DNA of 64,000 nt from CAZTDU01 sp050248795 (lineage in GTDB: Bacteria > Pseudomonadota > Gammaproteobacteria > Burkholderiales > SG8-39), in NCBI GenBank assembly GCA_050248795.1, contig JBFWRS010000001.1:99223-163222 (forward strand). Direction: 5' to 3'. How positions within the stretch are numbered: position 1 is the stretch's first letter; the number at the start of each line of letters is the position of its first letter. Below, piece after piece: positions 24,992 through 32,738 of this stretch. Below the pieces are notes generated by a model that was not told the origin of the DNA, ran no database searches, and was given only the letters and a program-made list of their open reading frames with translations. Made by a program: the position numbers and the translations under genes.

Positions 24992-25022
24992 GCCGGGCGC
25001 CGGCTTGCGCGCGGCGCCCGGC
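24992..25022. terminator. GC-rich hairpin between converging genes
   Basis: A perfect 11-bp inverted repeat (GCCGGGCGCCG and CGGCGCCCGGC) with a nine-base loop lies between the copZ stop and the stop of the converging alkB-like gene. There is no T-tract on either side, so it could act as a weak bidirectional terminator or as a transcript-stabilising structure. Confidence 0.6.
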
Positions 25023-25024
25023 CG

Positions 25025-26101
25025 CTAGCTGCAACGCTGCCCGAGCAGCTCCGCCGGCAGCTCCCTCCCCGCCTTTCTGGACGCCTCCACGGCGTCGAGC
25101 CGACGATCCATCAGCCGCCGCCAGAGCGGCGGCACGAGCGCCACGATAAACATCGTGAAGTAGCTCGCCGGCAGTCGCGGCGCGCCGTACATGGCGTGCA
25201 GTTCGTAATACGGCACCCGCGGACGAATATGATGGTCGCTGTGGAACGTGTTGTTGAAGGTAAGGCAGTTCGTGATCCAGCAATGGTGCGCCCAGGCGTG
25301 CTGCGGACCGGGCTCCTCGCCCTCGCGCCTCACCAGGCCATAGTGATGCACATAGGTGATGACTTCGAAGCAGTACACCGCGAATAGCGCCTGTCCAACG
25401 AAAAGCACAAGCGCCTCCCAGCCCAGCATGGCGAAGGCTAGCGCTAGGCCGGTGGCCAGCCCGTAGTCCTGGAGCATGCGGTTATGCCACCACGGCTCCC
25501 CGCTGCGCCGCAGGCGCGGCCTCTCAACCGCCCAGGCATTCCGCAGGCCTTGCAGGAAGTCCGTGGGCGCGAACCAGAACACTGAGCGTCCGCGCGGCGC
25601 TGTTTCGCCGGCCGCGACGTCGCCGACTGTCGCGTGGTGGTGCAGGTGCTCTACGTACATGTGGCCATACAGGCAGAATGCCGACATCACTCGCCCCAGC
25701 GCCACGTCGCCTGATGAATATCGGTGCATCAGCTCATGGGCTGTGCAGATGCCCACGGCGCTCCCAATTCCCACGCTTACGATCAGCCACGCCATGGTTC
25801 CCGCACTGATCTCGGTATTGGCCACATAGGCGGCCGCCCATAGCAACGTGGCGACCCATACGACGGCGTAGATCCGTGGGAGCCATTCCAGGTAGGTGAC
25901 ACGCCACGCCGAGCGCTGCAGGCCGAGGACGGGCAGCGATCGGTCCTCTCCAATCACGAGCCCAAGGATGGGAAATATGCCGAACACGATCAACGGCGCG
26001 AGCCATGGCATGTCCGCGGCCACGCCGAGCGGCGTGAGCAGCGGCATGCCGAGGGCAAGTGAATAGCCCGCGAGCTTGACGCTGGCATTCTCCACGATCA
26101 T
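25025..26101 (-). CDS. AlkB-like alkane 1-monooxygenase / fatty acid desaturase family
   Basis: A 358-residue integral membrane di-iron protein with six helices. The histidine boxes are in AlkB order: HELMH (about 118-122), HLHHH (about 151), HHYGLVR (a fourth box typical of AlkB) and FHSDHH followed by RPRVPYYEL. Alkane hydroxylases insert oxygen at terminal carbons and need rubredoxin, which is absent here. The start overlaps the luxR stop (ATGA). The second homologue lies at 29130-30197. Substrate may be a hydrocarbon or a lipid. Confidence 0.9.
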   Translation of the reverse strand: MIVENASVKLAGYSLALGMPLLTPLGVAADMPWLAPLIVFGIFPILGLVIGEDRSLPVLGLQRSAWRVTYLEWLPRIYAVVWVATLLWAAAYVANTEISAGTMAWLIVSVGIGSAVGICTAHELMHRYSSGDVALGRVMSAFCLYGHMYVEHLHHHATVGDVAAGETAPRGRSVFWFAPTDFLQGLRNAWAVERPRLRRSGEPWWHNRMLQDYGLATGLALAFAMLGWEALVLFVGQALFAVYCFEVITYVHHYGLVRREGEEPGPQHAWAHHCWITNCLTFNNTFHSDHHIRPRVPYYELHAMYGAPRLPASYFTMFIVALVPPLWRRLMDRRLDAVEASRKAGRELPAELLGQRCS

Positions 26102-26850
26102 GAGCGCTTGATCAGCCCGAGCTCGAGCGCCTTCTCCACCGCTAGGCGCTTGTTAGGGGCCTCGAGTTTCCTCGTCAGCCGCTCGTAGCGGGACTTCACC
26201 CGCGATACCGTCACGCCCAGCTCGCGCGCCGCCTCCTCCGCCGTCGCTTGCTCGTGCGCCTTGGCGAGCAGGTCCAGATCGAGCTCGTCGAGCTCCAGAT
26301 CCTCGAGGCTCGTCTCTCGGAGCTTCGCGTCCCACCATTCCAACAGCTCGAGCGAGAACGCCCGCATAAGGCTGCGATGCTTGGCCAGGCATTCGCGCGC
26401 ATGGTCCGGGCCTTCGCTCGTGCCGAGGTACAGAACACCGATGCGCACGGTGAAGGCACTGTGCGCCGGCACGACGATACCGGACCGAAACCCATATTCG
26501 GCCGCCATCGCCATCATCCGCTCCTGCCCTGCGCTGCTAAGCCCGATGTCGGACGCGAGGACGGGGTTAGCGTTCTTCAGCGCGTAGTCGATGAATGGAT
26601 CGATCGCGTACCACTTGTTGCCGTTATAGAGGTAGCACCATTCCGGCACGCAACCCACGAGGTAGCGGTAATTCTCGCGCTCGCCGGTGCGGAAGAATGC
26701 GCCGAACACGAACGCCTGCAGTCCGAAGTACTCGACGATCTGCCTCGCCGCCGCCTCTACCTCTGCTTCGGTCTCGTACCCGCCGATCCATGAGATCCGG
26801 TGGCTGGCGTCGTGGGGCGATTCGAGCGCGTCAGTCCGCTCGTTTTCCAT
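26098..26850 (-). CDS. LuxR-family regulator with autoinducer-binding domain (solo)
   Basis: A 250-residue regulator. The N-terminal ligand domain has Trp-Cys-Tyr-Leu-Tyr, the invariant Asp-Pro of AIDPFIDYA and the glycine of YGFRSGI. The position normally held by the second pocket tryptophan (W85 of TraR) reads Leu-Ala-Ser-Asp. A divergent C-terminal helix-turn-helix (ATAEEAARELGVTVSRVKSR) is present. No luxI is in the window. It is translationally coupled to the AlkB-like gene, so it probably controls or is co-regulated with it. Confidence 0.88.
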   Translation of the reverse strand: MENERTDALESPHDASHRISWIGGYETEAEVEAAARQIVEYFGLQAFVFGAFFRTGERENYRYLVGCVPEWCYLYNGNKWYAIDPFIDYALKNANPVLASDIGLSSAGQERMMAMAAEYGFRSGIVVPAHSAFTVRIGVLYLGTSEGPDHARECLAKHRSLMRAFSLELLEWWDAKLRETSLEDLELDELDLDLLAKAHEQATAEEAARELGVTVSRVKSRYERLTRKLEAPNKRLAVEKALELGLIKRS

Positions 26851-27130
26851 GGTTCTCGCGCATTGCCTTGTCCAAGGTTGCGAGTGCCCGGCCTATCTCT
26901 GAACGCAGCCGGGGATAGTGCGGATCGGCGGTCAGAAGCCGGCGTGCGGCTTCCGGCTCGCTGAACGGAACCACCATCGTGAACGAAGTCCCGTCCCGCT
27001 CGACCAACTCCCGCTCGCACACGAAGGTCTTGTGGTCGCGATATATGCGGACGTGGACCGTCTCGCTGCCGACCTTCGTGCTAAACCCGCTGAGCAGGGT
27101 CCGGGCTTTGCCCTTCGCTCGCCGGCTCAT
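26831..27130 (-). CDS. Hypothetical protein
   Basis: A 99-residue soluble, basic protein (start MSRRAKGKARTLLSG) with beta-strand-like segments in the middle (VHVRIYRDHKTFVCEREL) and a helical C-terminus. I do not recognise it. The ATG at 27130 overlaps the zinc-ribbon gene by 50 bases and its end overlaps luxR by 20 bases, so the cluster is compact. A shorter protein from an internal ATG is possible. Confidence 0.55.
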   Translation of the reverse strand: MSRRAKGKARTLLSGFSTKVGSETVHVRIYRDHKTFVCERELVERDGTSFTMVVPFSEPEAARRLLTADPHYPRLRSEIGRALATLDKAMRENHGKRAD

Positions 27131-27383
27131 CAAACGGCGCCCCGCAGTGATTGCACGACAGCAGCGCCAATGTCTCGGGCGCGGGCATGGCTTTCCACGT
27201 GAACACAGATTCGTCGCCGCACTCCAAACACTCCTGGACCAGGAATGAAAACTGCTGGCGGCAACCCTCCCTCTCGCAGCGGAGCACGTCCGCCCGCCCG
27301 GTTTCGAGACATTCGTAGTCGTCCGAATGCTCATGCCCGCAATAGGGGCATTGCAGCGTCAGCACGTTTCGATCCGAAGTCAT
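27081..27383 (-). CDS. Zinc-ribbon protein, unknown
   Basis: A 100-residue protein with four cysteine pairs: CPYCGH, CEREGC, CLECGD and CNHCGA. Two treble or ribbon zinc-binding folds are likely. It heads the small minus-strand group zinc ribbon-hypothetical-luxR-alkB. A 12-bp perfect palindrome lies 23 bases upstream of its start. No specific family is recognised. Metal binding is clear from the spacing; the role is unknown. Confidence 0.7.
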   Translation of the reverse strand: MTSDRNVLTLQCPYCGHEHSDDYECLETGRADVLRCEREGCRQQFSFLVQECLECGDESVFTWKAMPAPETLALLSCNHCGAPFDEPASEGQSPDPAQRV

Positions 27384-27405
27384 GCGGTCTACAAGAGTGA
27401 TACGA

Positions 27406-27417
27406 CTCGGATCCGAG
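27406..27417. promoter_or_regulatory. Perfect 12-bp palindrome upstream of zinc-ribbon/luxR/alkB genes
   Basis: The sequence CTCGGATCCGAG is a perfect palindrome in the 52-base gap between the stop of the hypothetical gene at 27436 and the start at 27383. It could be an operator for the operon that includes the LuxR solo. It is shorter than a typical 18-20 base lux box, so the assignment is speculative. Confidence 0.35.
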
Positions 27418-27435
27418 CCGGCAGGTTCCCAATAG

Positions 27436-28062
27436 CTATTTCTTCGCTCTCCGTCTAACGCGCAACGACTTGGGAGGCTTGGGGGCTGAGATTGGAATCT
27501 CGTTGTGCCATAACACTCGCCCTTCGCGTGATATGGCGACCTGATCGATACATTTCGCGTTCCTGAACGAGAAGAGCAAGCTCTCCAGATTGTGCAAATC
27601 TGGCTTGTCCTCGGGAAGACGCTTCACTCCTAGGTACGTCAGAGCGCGACCGTCTCGCCTCTTGCGGGCCTGCTCGAGGGCGAGCAGAAACAGATAGCTG
27701 TCGGGGTATAGGGCCTTCCGATCGCCGACGATCCAGGCATATACAGACTGGACCTCCTTCACTATGCGGCCCCACTCGGCAAGCGACGTGCGAATCGCTT
27801 TATGCGCCTTAGGAATGGCGAAGAATGCCGTTCCTGCCGCCGAAGCGATTGCTATTGCAACGACAGTCCAGTCGGCGCCACGTCCGATATTTTTAACGGC
27901 GACCTCGCCCCTGATAGGGCCGGCCGGATAGCTTTCCAGTCGATCACGAAAATGCCGTACCGCGGATTCTTCTTCCTGCGCCCAAACGTCGTCCGCGATT
28001 TCTCCAAAGGCGACCACCAGTAGTTCGCGCTCCGCGGCACCGCGCACATACTTCATCTGCAT
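27436..28062 (-). CDS. Hypothetical single-pass membrane protein
   Basis: A 208-residue protein with a charged N-terminal region, one strong helix (VVAIAIASAAGTAFFA, about 66-81) and a C-terminal soluble domain of about 120 residues with a basic tail. The ATG at 28062 or the one two codons later may start it. It begins six bases after the stop of the GHKL-like gene, so they form a pair. No family is recognised. Codon use is less GC-biased than in the copper genes. Confidence 0.6.
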   Translation of the reverse strand: MQMKYVRGAAERELLVVAFGEIADDVWAQEEESAVRHFRDRLESYPAGPIRGEVAVKNIGRGADWTVVAIAIASAAGTAFFAIPKAHKAIRTSLAEWGRIVKEVQSVYAWIVGDRKALYPDSYLFLLALEQARKRRDGRALTYLGVKRLPEDKPDLHNLESLLFSFRNAKCIDQVAISREGRVLWHNEIPISAPKPPKSLRVRRRAKK

Positions 28063-28068
28063 TTCCGA

Positions 28069-28440
28069 TCAGCGCGCCGCGCGCCGGCTGTTGCCCGGAA
28101 TGCCGCGCCGTAGATCGTCGAGAAGGGCGGGAAGCAAGGATTCTTCGTAGGCCGCAAGGCCCCTCTCGCGCATCTTCGAGCCGATTCCGTTGGTTTTCCG
28201 TGCGACGTCACGGCCCTCGCCGGCAACGCGCCCGGTACCAAGCATGACGCTCAAGCGCTGCCAGCCGGCTTCGTCGATCGGGTCGCCAGTACCGGCCACG
28301 TAAAGCCTATCCTCGCCAAACACGACGCTCAGCGAGGAACCGTGCCCGTGCGCAAACTCCTCGACGACGCTGCTCGTTACGGCATACGTCAGCGCCGAGG
28401 AAGAGACCTCGGGCCGCGCCCAGCTGCTATTCCGGTCCAT
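28069..28440 (-). CDS. Hypothetical protein resembling part of a GHKL ATPase domain
   Basis: A 123-residue protein. The stretch SSVVEEFAHGHGSSLSVVF, the glycine turn GTGDPIDEAG and the later NGIGSKMRERG follow the order of the N, G1 and G2 boxes of HSP90/MORC-like GHKL ATPases, but it is much shorter than such proteins and the catalytic boxes are degenerate. It may be a remnant, an independent small protein, or the first half of a split gene with its neighbour at 27436. Resemblance is by eye only. Confidence 0.5.
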   Translation of the reverse strand: MDRNSSWARPEVSSSALTYAVTSSVVEEFAHGHGSSLSVVFGEDRLYVAGTGDPIDEAGWQRLSVMLGTGRVAGEGRDVARKTNGIGSKMRERGLAAYEESLLPALLDDLRRGIPGNSRRAAR

Positions 28441-28781
28441 TGCTCATCGGCCTCCCCTTAGGGCCACTGCCGGATGGTACCCGCGCCGGCCCCGTTTACG
28501 TTCCTTGATTGCCCGGCCTCCCCCTTCGTTCGTGCCGCGCATCCAACGCTGCCTCTCACTATGGAAGTTAGCCGTCCCGCCGCCTGATGGCCGCAACGGC
28601 CGCGCCGCAGTTTTTTCCCCTGGCTGCGCCATTCCTCGCGAGCGCTGCGCTCCAAAAAACAGCGGCGCGGCCGTCTTCCTCTTCGTTCCAGCCGAAGGTG
28701 CGGCCGGCGCCGGGCCGGCTTTGAGACTTCCATCGAGGCCGCGATGGGCGCGGCTGAGATCAACGAAAGGAGACTCAAATC
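28441..28781. other. Intergenic region with long inverted repeat
   Basis: No convincing gene is seen in these 341 bases. They hold an inverted repeat of two 20-base arms (28597-28616 and 28654-28673), and the leader of the DUF736 gene with its AAAGGAG ribosome site at the end. Open frames that cross the region have no family resemblance. Confidence 0.5.
28597..28673. repeat. Inverted repeat, 20-base arms
   Basis: The arm CGGCCGCGCCGCAGTTTTTT at 28597-28616 and the arm AAAAAACAGCGGCGCGGCCG at 28654-28673 are reverse complements with a single mismatch. They enclose 37 bases that contain CTCGCGAG and GCGC motifs. The structure could be a hairpin in the DUF736 leader or a protein-binding site of the mobile element. 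Confidence 0.65.
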
Positions 28782-29075
28782 ATGGCAACCATCGGCACCT
28801 TCACGAAGACCAACGCCGGTTTCAACGGCACCATCCAGACCATGGGCCTCAAGGCCAAGGTCGCGATCACGCCCGTCGAAAAGCGCGGCGAGTCGCAGCC
28901 CGACTACCGGGTGTTCGTCGGGAAGGTCGAGATCGGCGCGGGCTGGCTGCGCACCAGCAAGGGCAACGGGCGGGAGTTCGTCAGCGTCAAGCTCGACGAC
29001 CCGAGCTTCGCGGCTCCGATCTACGCCAACCTCGTAGAGCGCGAGGGTCAGCACGAGCTGATCTGGTCGCGCTAA
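28782..29075 (+). CDS. DUF736 family protein (mobile-element marker)
   Basis: A 97-residue protein, MATIGTFTKTNAGFNGTIQT, with the conserved DUF736 features YRVFVGKVEIGAGW and FVSVKLDDPSF. DUF736 genes are typical of plasmids and integrative conjugative elements of alpha- and betaproteobacteria; their function is unknown. AAAGGAG precedes the ATG by about ten bases and a strong terminator follows. It supports the view that this region is part of a mobile element. Confidence 0.92.
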   Translation: MATIGTFTKTNAGFNGTIQTMGLKAKVAITPVEKRGESQPDYRVFVGKVEIGAGWLRTSKGNGREFVSVKLDDPSFAAPIYANLVEREGQHELIWSR

Positions 29076-29084
29076 ACGACCTGC

Positions 29085-29117
29085 GCCGCCGCCCGGTACC
29101 CCGGGCGGCGGCTTTTT
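29085..29117 (+). terminator. Rho-independent terminator of DUF736 gene
   Basis: A perfect 12-bp stem (GCCGCCGCCCGG with CCGGGCGGCGGC), a four-base TACC loop and a TTTTTG tract follow the DUF736 stop by nine bases. Confidence 0.9.
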
Positions 29118-29129
29118 GTTTTCGGAACT

Positions 29130-30197
29130 GTGCGAACGGTGTCCGGTCTAGCCGTGATTGGCCGTCCCGTGACTCCGACCGCCTGGTACTTCGCCAAACT
29201 TGCCGGATTCAGCGCCTTGCCGCTGGTGCCGGCGCTTGTGGTGCTCGGGCACTACGCGGATGTGCCCTGGCTCATTCCGGCGCTCGCGTTCCTCGGGATA
29301 CCGCTCCTGGACCTGCTCATCGGAACGGACAAGAGCCGACCTCTTGGCAGACCGGCGCAACGCGTTGCCGTCCTGTGGCTACGCAACATCCCTCGCCTGT
29401 ACGCGTTTCTGTGGCTGGGCATGCTTGCGTGGGCGGCCCGTGTCCTGAGCTCCGAAGAACCTGGCACGAGTGCGACTTGGCTCATCATTTCCGCCGCCGT
29501 CGCTACCGCGTTTGCGACATGCGTGGCGCACGAGCTGTTGCATTGGCCGTCGTCGTTCGACTTCGGGCTCTCCCGGCTCATCATGGCAACGGTGGCGTAC
29601 GGTCCATTTACGCTCGAGCATATGCACCACCATGCCATGGTCGGCGTACCGAGCGAGGGGACTACGCCGCCGCTCGGGCAAAGCCTTTGGACTTTTGTGC
29701 GCAGGAATGTCATTTTCACCATGCGTTGCGCATGGTGGATCGAACGGCGGCGTCAGCTCGCCAAGCGTCTGCCGCTGATCGGCAACCGGTTCGTTCAGCA
29801 ATGGCTTCTAACCGGCGCACTAATCGTCGTTTTCGCGATGATCGGCGGAGCGTGGGGTCTTGTTCTCTTCTTGGCTCAAGCCGCATTCGGCATCTTCACG
29901 ACCGAGTACGTTAACTATGCCCAGCACTACGGACTGAGCCGGGAAGCGGAGGCTCCGGCTCGCGGGGGCCTTTCGTGGAACAGCAACAACTTCATGACGA
30001 ATGCGTTCACCCTGAACATCACGCGTCACGTGCATCATCATCAGCGCGCCGACGTGCCGTACTACGACTTGCAGCATATCGAATCGATGCCGGTGCTACC
30101 GGCCGGTTATCTGGCGCTCTTCTTCCCGGCGATGGTTCCCGCGGTCTGGCGACGTCTCATGGATGCGCGCGCGAAGCGATTCGCGCCGGCTGGCTAA
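29130..30197 (+). CDS. AlkB-like membrane di-iron monooxygenase, second copy
   Basis: A 355-residue (or slightly shorter) membrane protein with the boxes HELLH (near 134), HMHHH (near 167), QHYGLSR and RHVHHHQ followed by ADVPYYDL. It is homologous to the gene at 25025-26101 but clearly divergent. The GTG at 29130 lies just behind the previous terminator and has no ribosome site; in-frame GTGs at 29154 and 29169 are alternatives. The stop codon overlaps that of the convergent FadL gene. No rubredoxin or reductase is near. Confidence 0.88.
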   Translation: MRTVSGLAVIGRPVTPTAWYFAKLAGFSALPLVPALVVLGHYADVPWLIPALAFLGIPLLDLLIGTDKSRPLGRPAQRVAVLWLRNIPRLYAFLWLGMLAWAARVLSSEEPGTSATWLIISAAVATAFATCVAHELLHWPSSFDFGLSRLIMATVAYGPFTLEHMHHHAMVGVPSEGTTPPLGQSLWTFVRRNVIFTMRCAWWIERRRQLAKRLPLIGNRFVQQWLLTGALIVVFAMIGGAWGLVLFLAQAAFGIFTTEYVNYAQHYGLSREAEAPARGGLSWNSNNFMTNAFTLNITRHVHHHQRADVPYYDLQHIESMPVLPAGYLALFFPAMVPAVWRRLMDARAKRFAPAG

Positions 30198-31528
30198 AAG
30201 CTGTGGTTGTACTGAAGGCTGAGCACGTCGGCCCTTACCTCGTAGGTGCCGGCGAGCGTCCCGGCTGTCGGCGTCGAGTTGTTGACCGGTGCGTCCTTCA
30301 CGAAGGCATGCATGTAGCCGAAGTCGATCGAGCCGGCGTTCGAGACTTTGTAGTTAAACCCAAGCGCGATAAGCGTGTGCGCATTGTCGGGAATGCGGGG
30401 CGTGCGGAATTGGTCGCGAATCGCGGAAGTCTCGTACGCGATCCCGCCGCGCAGCGTCCAGCGCTCGTCGACCTTGTAGCCGGCCCCAAGTGATACCCGC
30501 ACCGTATCGCGCCAATTTTCCGGTGTCACCGCATCGGGCGCGCCGTTGTCGAAGCGCACGCGCAGCTCCTTGAACTTGCCCCATCCCGTCCAAGTGATGT
30601 CTCCGAGCAGAGACCATTTCGGGTCCACCTCGCTGTAGACGCTCACCGAGAGCGTATCGGGCGTCTCGATCATGGAGCGCGCGTCAGTGTCCTGCGCACC
30701 TGCGGTGAGGGCGGCGAAGCCGCCCGGCAGGGTCGGATTGTCGAAAGTCGCGCGGCCCTTGATCTCGTGCTCGATGCTGGAGCGGTAGGCGATGCCGACG
30801 CGCGTGGCCGGAGTGACCTCGAGTAGCGCACCGACGTTCCACCCGAGCCCCCAGGAATCGCCGCTGACCTTCGCGATGCCGTCCCTGCTCTGCGGCGTAA
30901 TGCTGGCACCGGCGCATGCGGCCGGACCAAATACCGCAAAGCACGCCGAACCATAGTCGACAGCGTTGCTCAACGTGGCATCGAAGTATTGGAGGTTGAG
31001 GCCCGCGCCGAGGGATAAGCCGCCACGCGGCTTCCACGCGATGGCGGGATTGATGTTCACCGACTTCACCACCGAATCGATGGCGTGGTAGCGGCCCATC
31101 CACCTCGACGGATACTCGGTCCTCAGGCCGAAAGGCGCGTTGATGCCGATACCGGCCTTCAAGTCGCGCGTTACGTCGGTCGCGTAGTAGAGGTTCGGGA
31201 CCCAGTTCAGCCCTACCGGGTTGCCTCCGCTTCCCCCGGTGATCGGAAACGCAGGTCCGGCGGGCGACGTGGTTCCTTGGTCGGTAAAGCGCGCCGAGCC
31301 GTAGATCGCGTTGAGTCCGACAACAGCCTGGCGGGCCGGGAGGCGGGTCATGCCAGCCGGATTCCAGAAAATGGTGCTCGCATCCTCCGCGCTCGCCGCA
31401 CCGCCGGCGAACCCATATCCGAGATTGCTGACGCTTTGGTGCTCCAACGCGAAGCCGACCGCCGCGACATTGGTGGAAAAGCAGCCCGCCGCGCACGAAG
31501 CAACGAGAAGTAATTCACGGTTTTTCAT
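30194..31528 (-). CDS. FadL/OmpP1/TodX family outer membrane transporter
   Basis: A 444-residue outer membrane beta-barrel for long-chain fatty acids or hydrocarbons. A signal peptide is followed by GFALEHQSVSNLGYGFAGGAASAEDAST and NPAGMTRL, the FadL N-terminal hatch signature, and the chain ends in Phe (YNHSF), as expected for barrel insertion. GGAG lies nine bases before the ATG at 31528. Its pairing with two AlkB-like enzymes suggests uptake of a hydrophobic substrate for oxidation. Confidence 0.92.
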   Translation of the reverse strand: MKNRELLLVASCAAGCFSTNVAAVGFALEHQSVSNLGYGFAGGAASAEDASTIFWNPAGMTRLPARQAVVGLNAIYGSARFTDQGTTSPAGPAFPITGGSGGNPVGLNWVPNLYYATDVTRDLKAGIGINAPFGLRTEYPSRWMGRYHAIDSVVKSVNINPAIAWKPRGGLSLGAGLNLQYFDATLSNAVDYGSACFAVFGPAACAGASITPQSRDGIAKVSGDSWGLGWNVGALLEVTPATRVGIAYRSSIEHEIKGRATFDNPTLPGGFAALTAGAQDTDARSMIETPDTLSVSVYSEVDPKWSLLGDITWTGWGKFKELRVRFDNGAPDAVTPENWRDTVRVSLGAGYKVDERWTLRGGIAYETSAIRDQFRTPRIPDNAHTLIALGFNYKVSNAGSIDFGYMHAFVKDAPVNNSTPTAGTLAGTYEVRADVLSLQYNHSF

Positions 31529-32012
31529 GACTTCGGACTCCGGAAAGGGCGCGAAACAGCACGGCAGCAAGCCTAATGACTGTGCAGTGCGCACTGAAGT
31601 TCACCGGTTCAGACACGTGGGGCGGATACGGACAGCGTAGTGCCTCCCTGACAGCCGCACCGGCCGCGCGCCGGAGAAGCGCCGGTCACGTCCGCTGCGC
31701 TGGAACCGGCAACGCATCGCGCCAGGTTCCTGTCACTTGGTTGCAATGCACGGCGCGGGCCGCCGCGCCGCCTTGAAAGCAACCCTCCGAAACGCGCCGC
31801 CCGCGCGGCATCGCCGCTGCCCTGAAACCCGATTACGCCCCTCATCTTCGCGTGAAGGGGACGAAATCGTGGGCAGCAGAAGAGCCGCAGAAGCCGGGCG
31901 GCTAAAGCGCATTTCAACTTCGAAAGGCTTTCCCCCTTCCCGTTCCCCCGAGGGGAAGCGAAGAGAACTCGTCATGGGCAGCAGTTTTTTTAACCGCGCA
32001 GAGGAGGCGCAA
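31529..32012. other. Intergenic region upstream of fadL-like and radC-like genes
   Basis: No gene is supported here. The right end contains two small inverted repeats, CCCCTCATC...AAGGGG at 31838-31860 and TTCCCC-CGA-GGGGAA at 31943-31957, followed by AGCGAAGAGA. The same arrangement precedes the small gene at 37536, so this is a conserved leader of the mobile element rather than random sequence. An in-frame ATG at 31974 could extend radC by 13 codons. Confidence 0.5.
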
Positions 32013-32645
32013 ATGCTGCTCAGAAACGAAGTCAAGACTGCAAGCGATGTGGAACTGCTTACCGCGATTCTCGGAAACAAGGTCGCGGCGGAAGCGCTGC
32101 TAAGAAAGGCGGGGGGCTCTCTCTTTGCCCTGCTGCACGGACTGCCCAACGAAAACGGCGACCTCTTCTGTGCCGAAGGCTCAAGCGGCTATTCCCGTGA
32201 TCCGGTTACAAAGCTTCACGCAGCATGCGAGCTTGCGGCCCGTGCTATTACGGAGGAACTGAAGGGCCGCGACTGCCTTACCAGCCCGGGCGCCGTGCGC
32301 GATCTGCTCAAGCTGAAACTGGCCGGACTGCCTCACGAAGTCTTCGTGTGTATCCAGCTCGACGCGCAGCACCGCGTTATCGCCATCGAGGAGATGTTCC
32401 GTGGAACGCTGACGCAGACGAGCGTTTATCCGCGCGAAGTCGTCAAGGCAGCGCTAAAGGCGAATGCAGCCGCCGTAATCTTTGCTCACAACCACCCTTC
32501 AGGCGTGGCGCAGCCGAGCCAAGCGGACGAGCTTCTCACCCGCAACCTCAAGGAAGCGCTTTCCTTGGTGGACGTGAAGGTGCTCGACCATTTCATCGTG
32601 GCCGGGACGACCGCCATTTCGTTCGCGGAGCGCGGGTTGCTCTGA
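32013..32645 (+). CDS. radC: RadC-like JAB-domain protein
   Basis: A 210-residue protein of the RadC family with the metal motif HNHPSG...QADE and a following DHFIVAG. The helix-hairpin-helix N-terminal part is short. GAGGAG lies six bases before ATG 32013, so this start is preferred. RadC-like genes are frequent on plasmids and integrative elements; their function is unresolved despite the name. It is flanked by the repeat pairs also found around 37536-37874. Confidence 0.9.
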   Translation: MLLRNEVKTASDVELLTAILGNKVAAEALLRKAGGSLFALLHGLPNENGDLFCAEGSSGYSRDPVTKLHAACELAARAITEELKGRDCLTSPGAVRDLLKLKLAGLPHEVFVCIQLDAQHRVIAIEEMFRGTLTQTSVYPREVVKAALKANAAAVIFAHNHPSGVAQPSQADELLTRNLKEALSLVDVKVLDHFIVAGTTAISFAERGLL

Positions 32646-32677
32646 TAGCAGGCCAGACGGGAAGCCCCTCGCAAAAA

Positions 32678-32706
32678 ACGAGGGGATTCTCCCCTCGTGC
32701 TCCCCT
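32678..32706. repeat. Trailer repeat copy 1 downstream of radC
   Basis: AACGAGGGG-ATT-CTCCCCTCGTG followed by CTCCCC lies 32 bases after the radC stop. A nearly identical sequence lies after the small gene at 37536-37874. It can fold as alternative GAGGGG/CCCCTC hairpins. Confidence 0.65.
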
Positions 32707-32738
32707 TTGCGCGTCCGACTGCACGACCAATCGAAAGA

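Noticed and set aside
28505..29914. 469-codon plus-strand frame crossing DUF736 and the second AlkB-like gene
   Set aside because: It runs through two recognised genes and a terminator in another frame.
32665..32685. CCCCTCG-A6-CGAGGGG hairpin as radC terminator
   Set aside because: It lacks a following T-tract and overlaps the trailer repeat, so it was described as part of that repeat instead.
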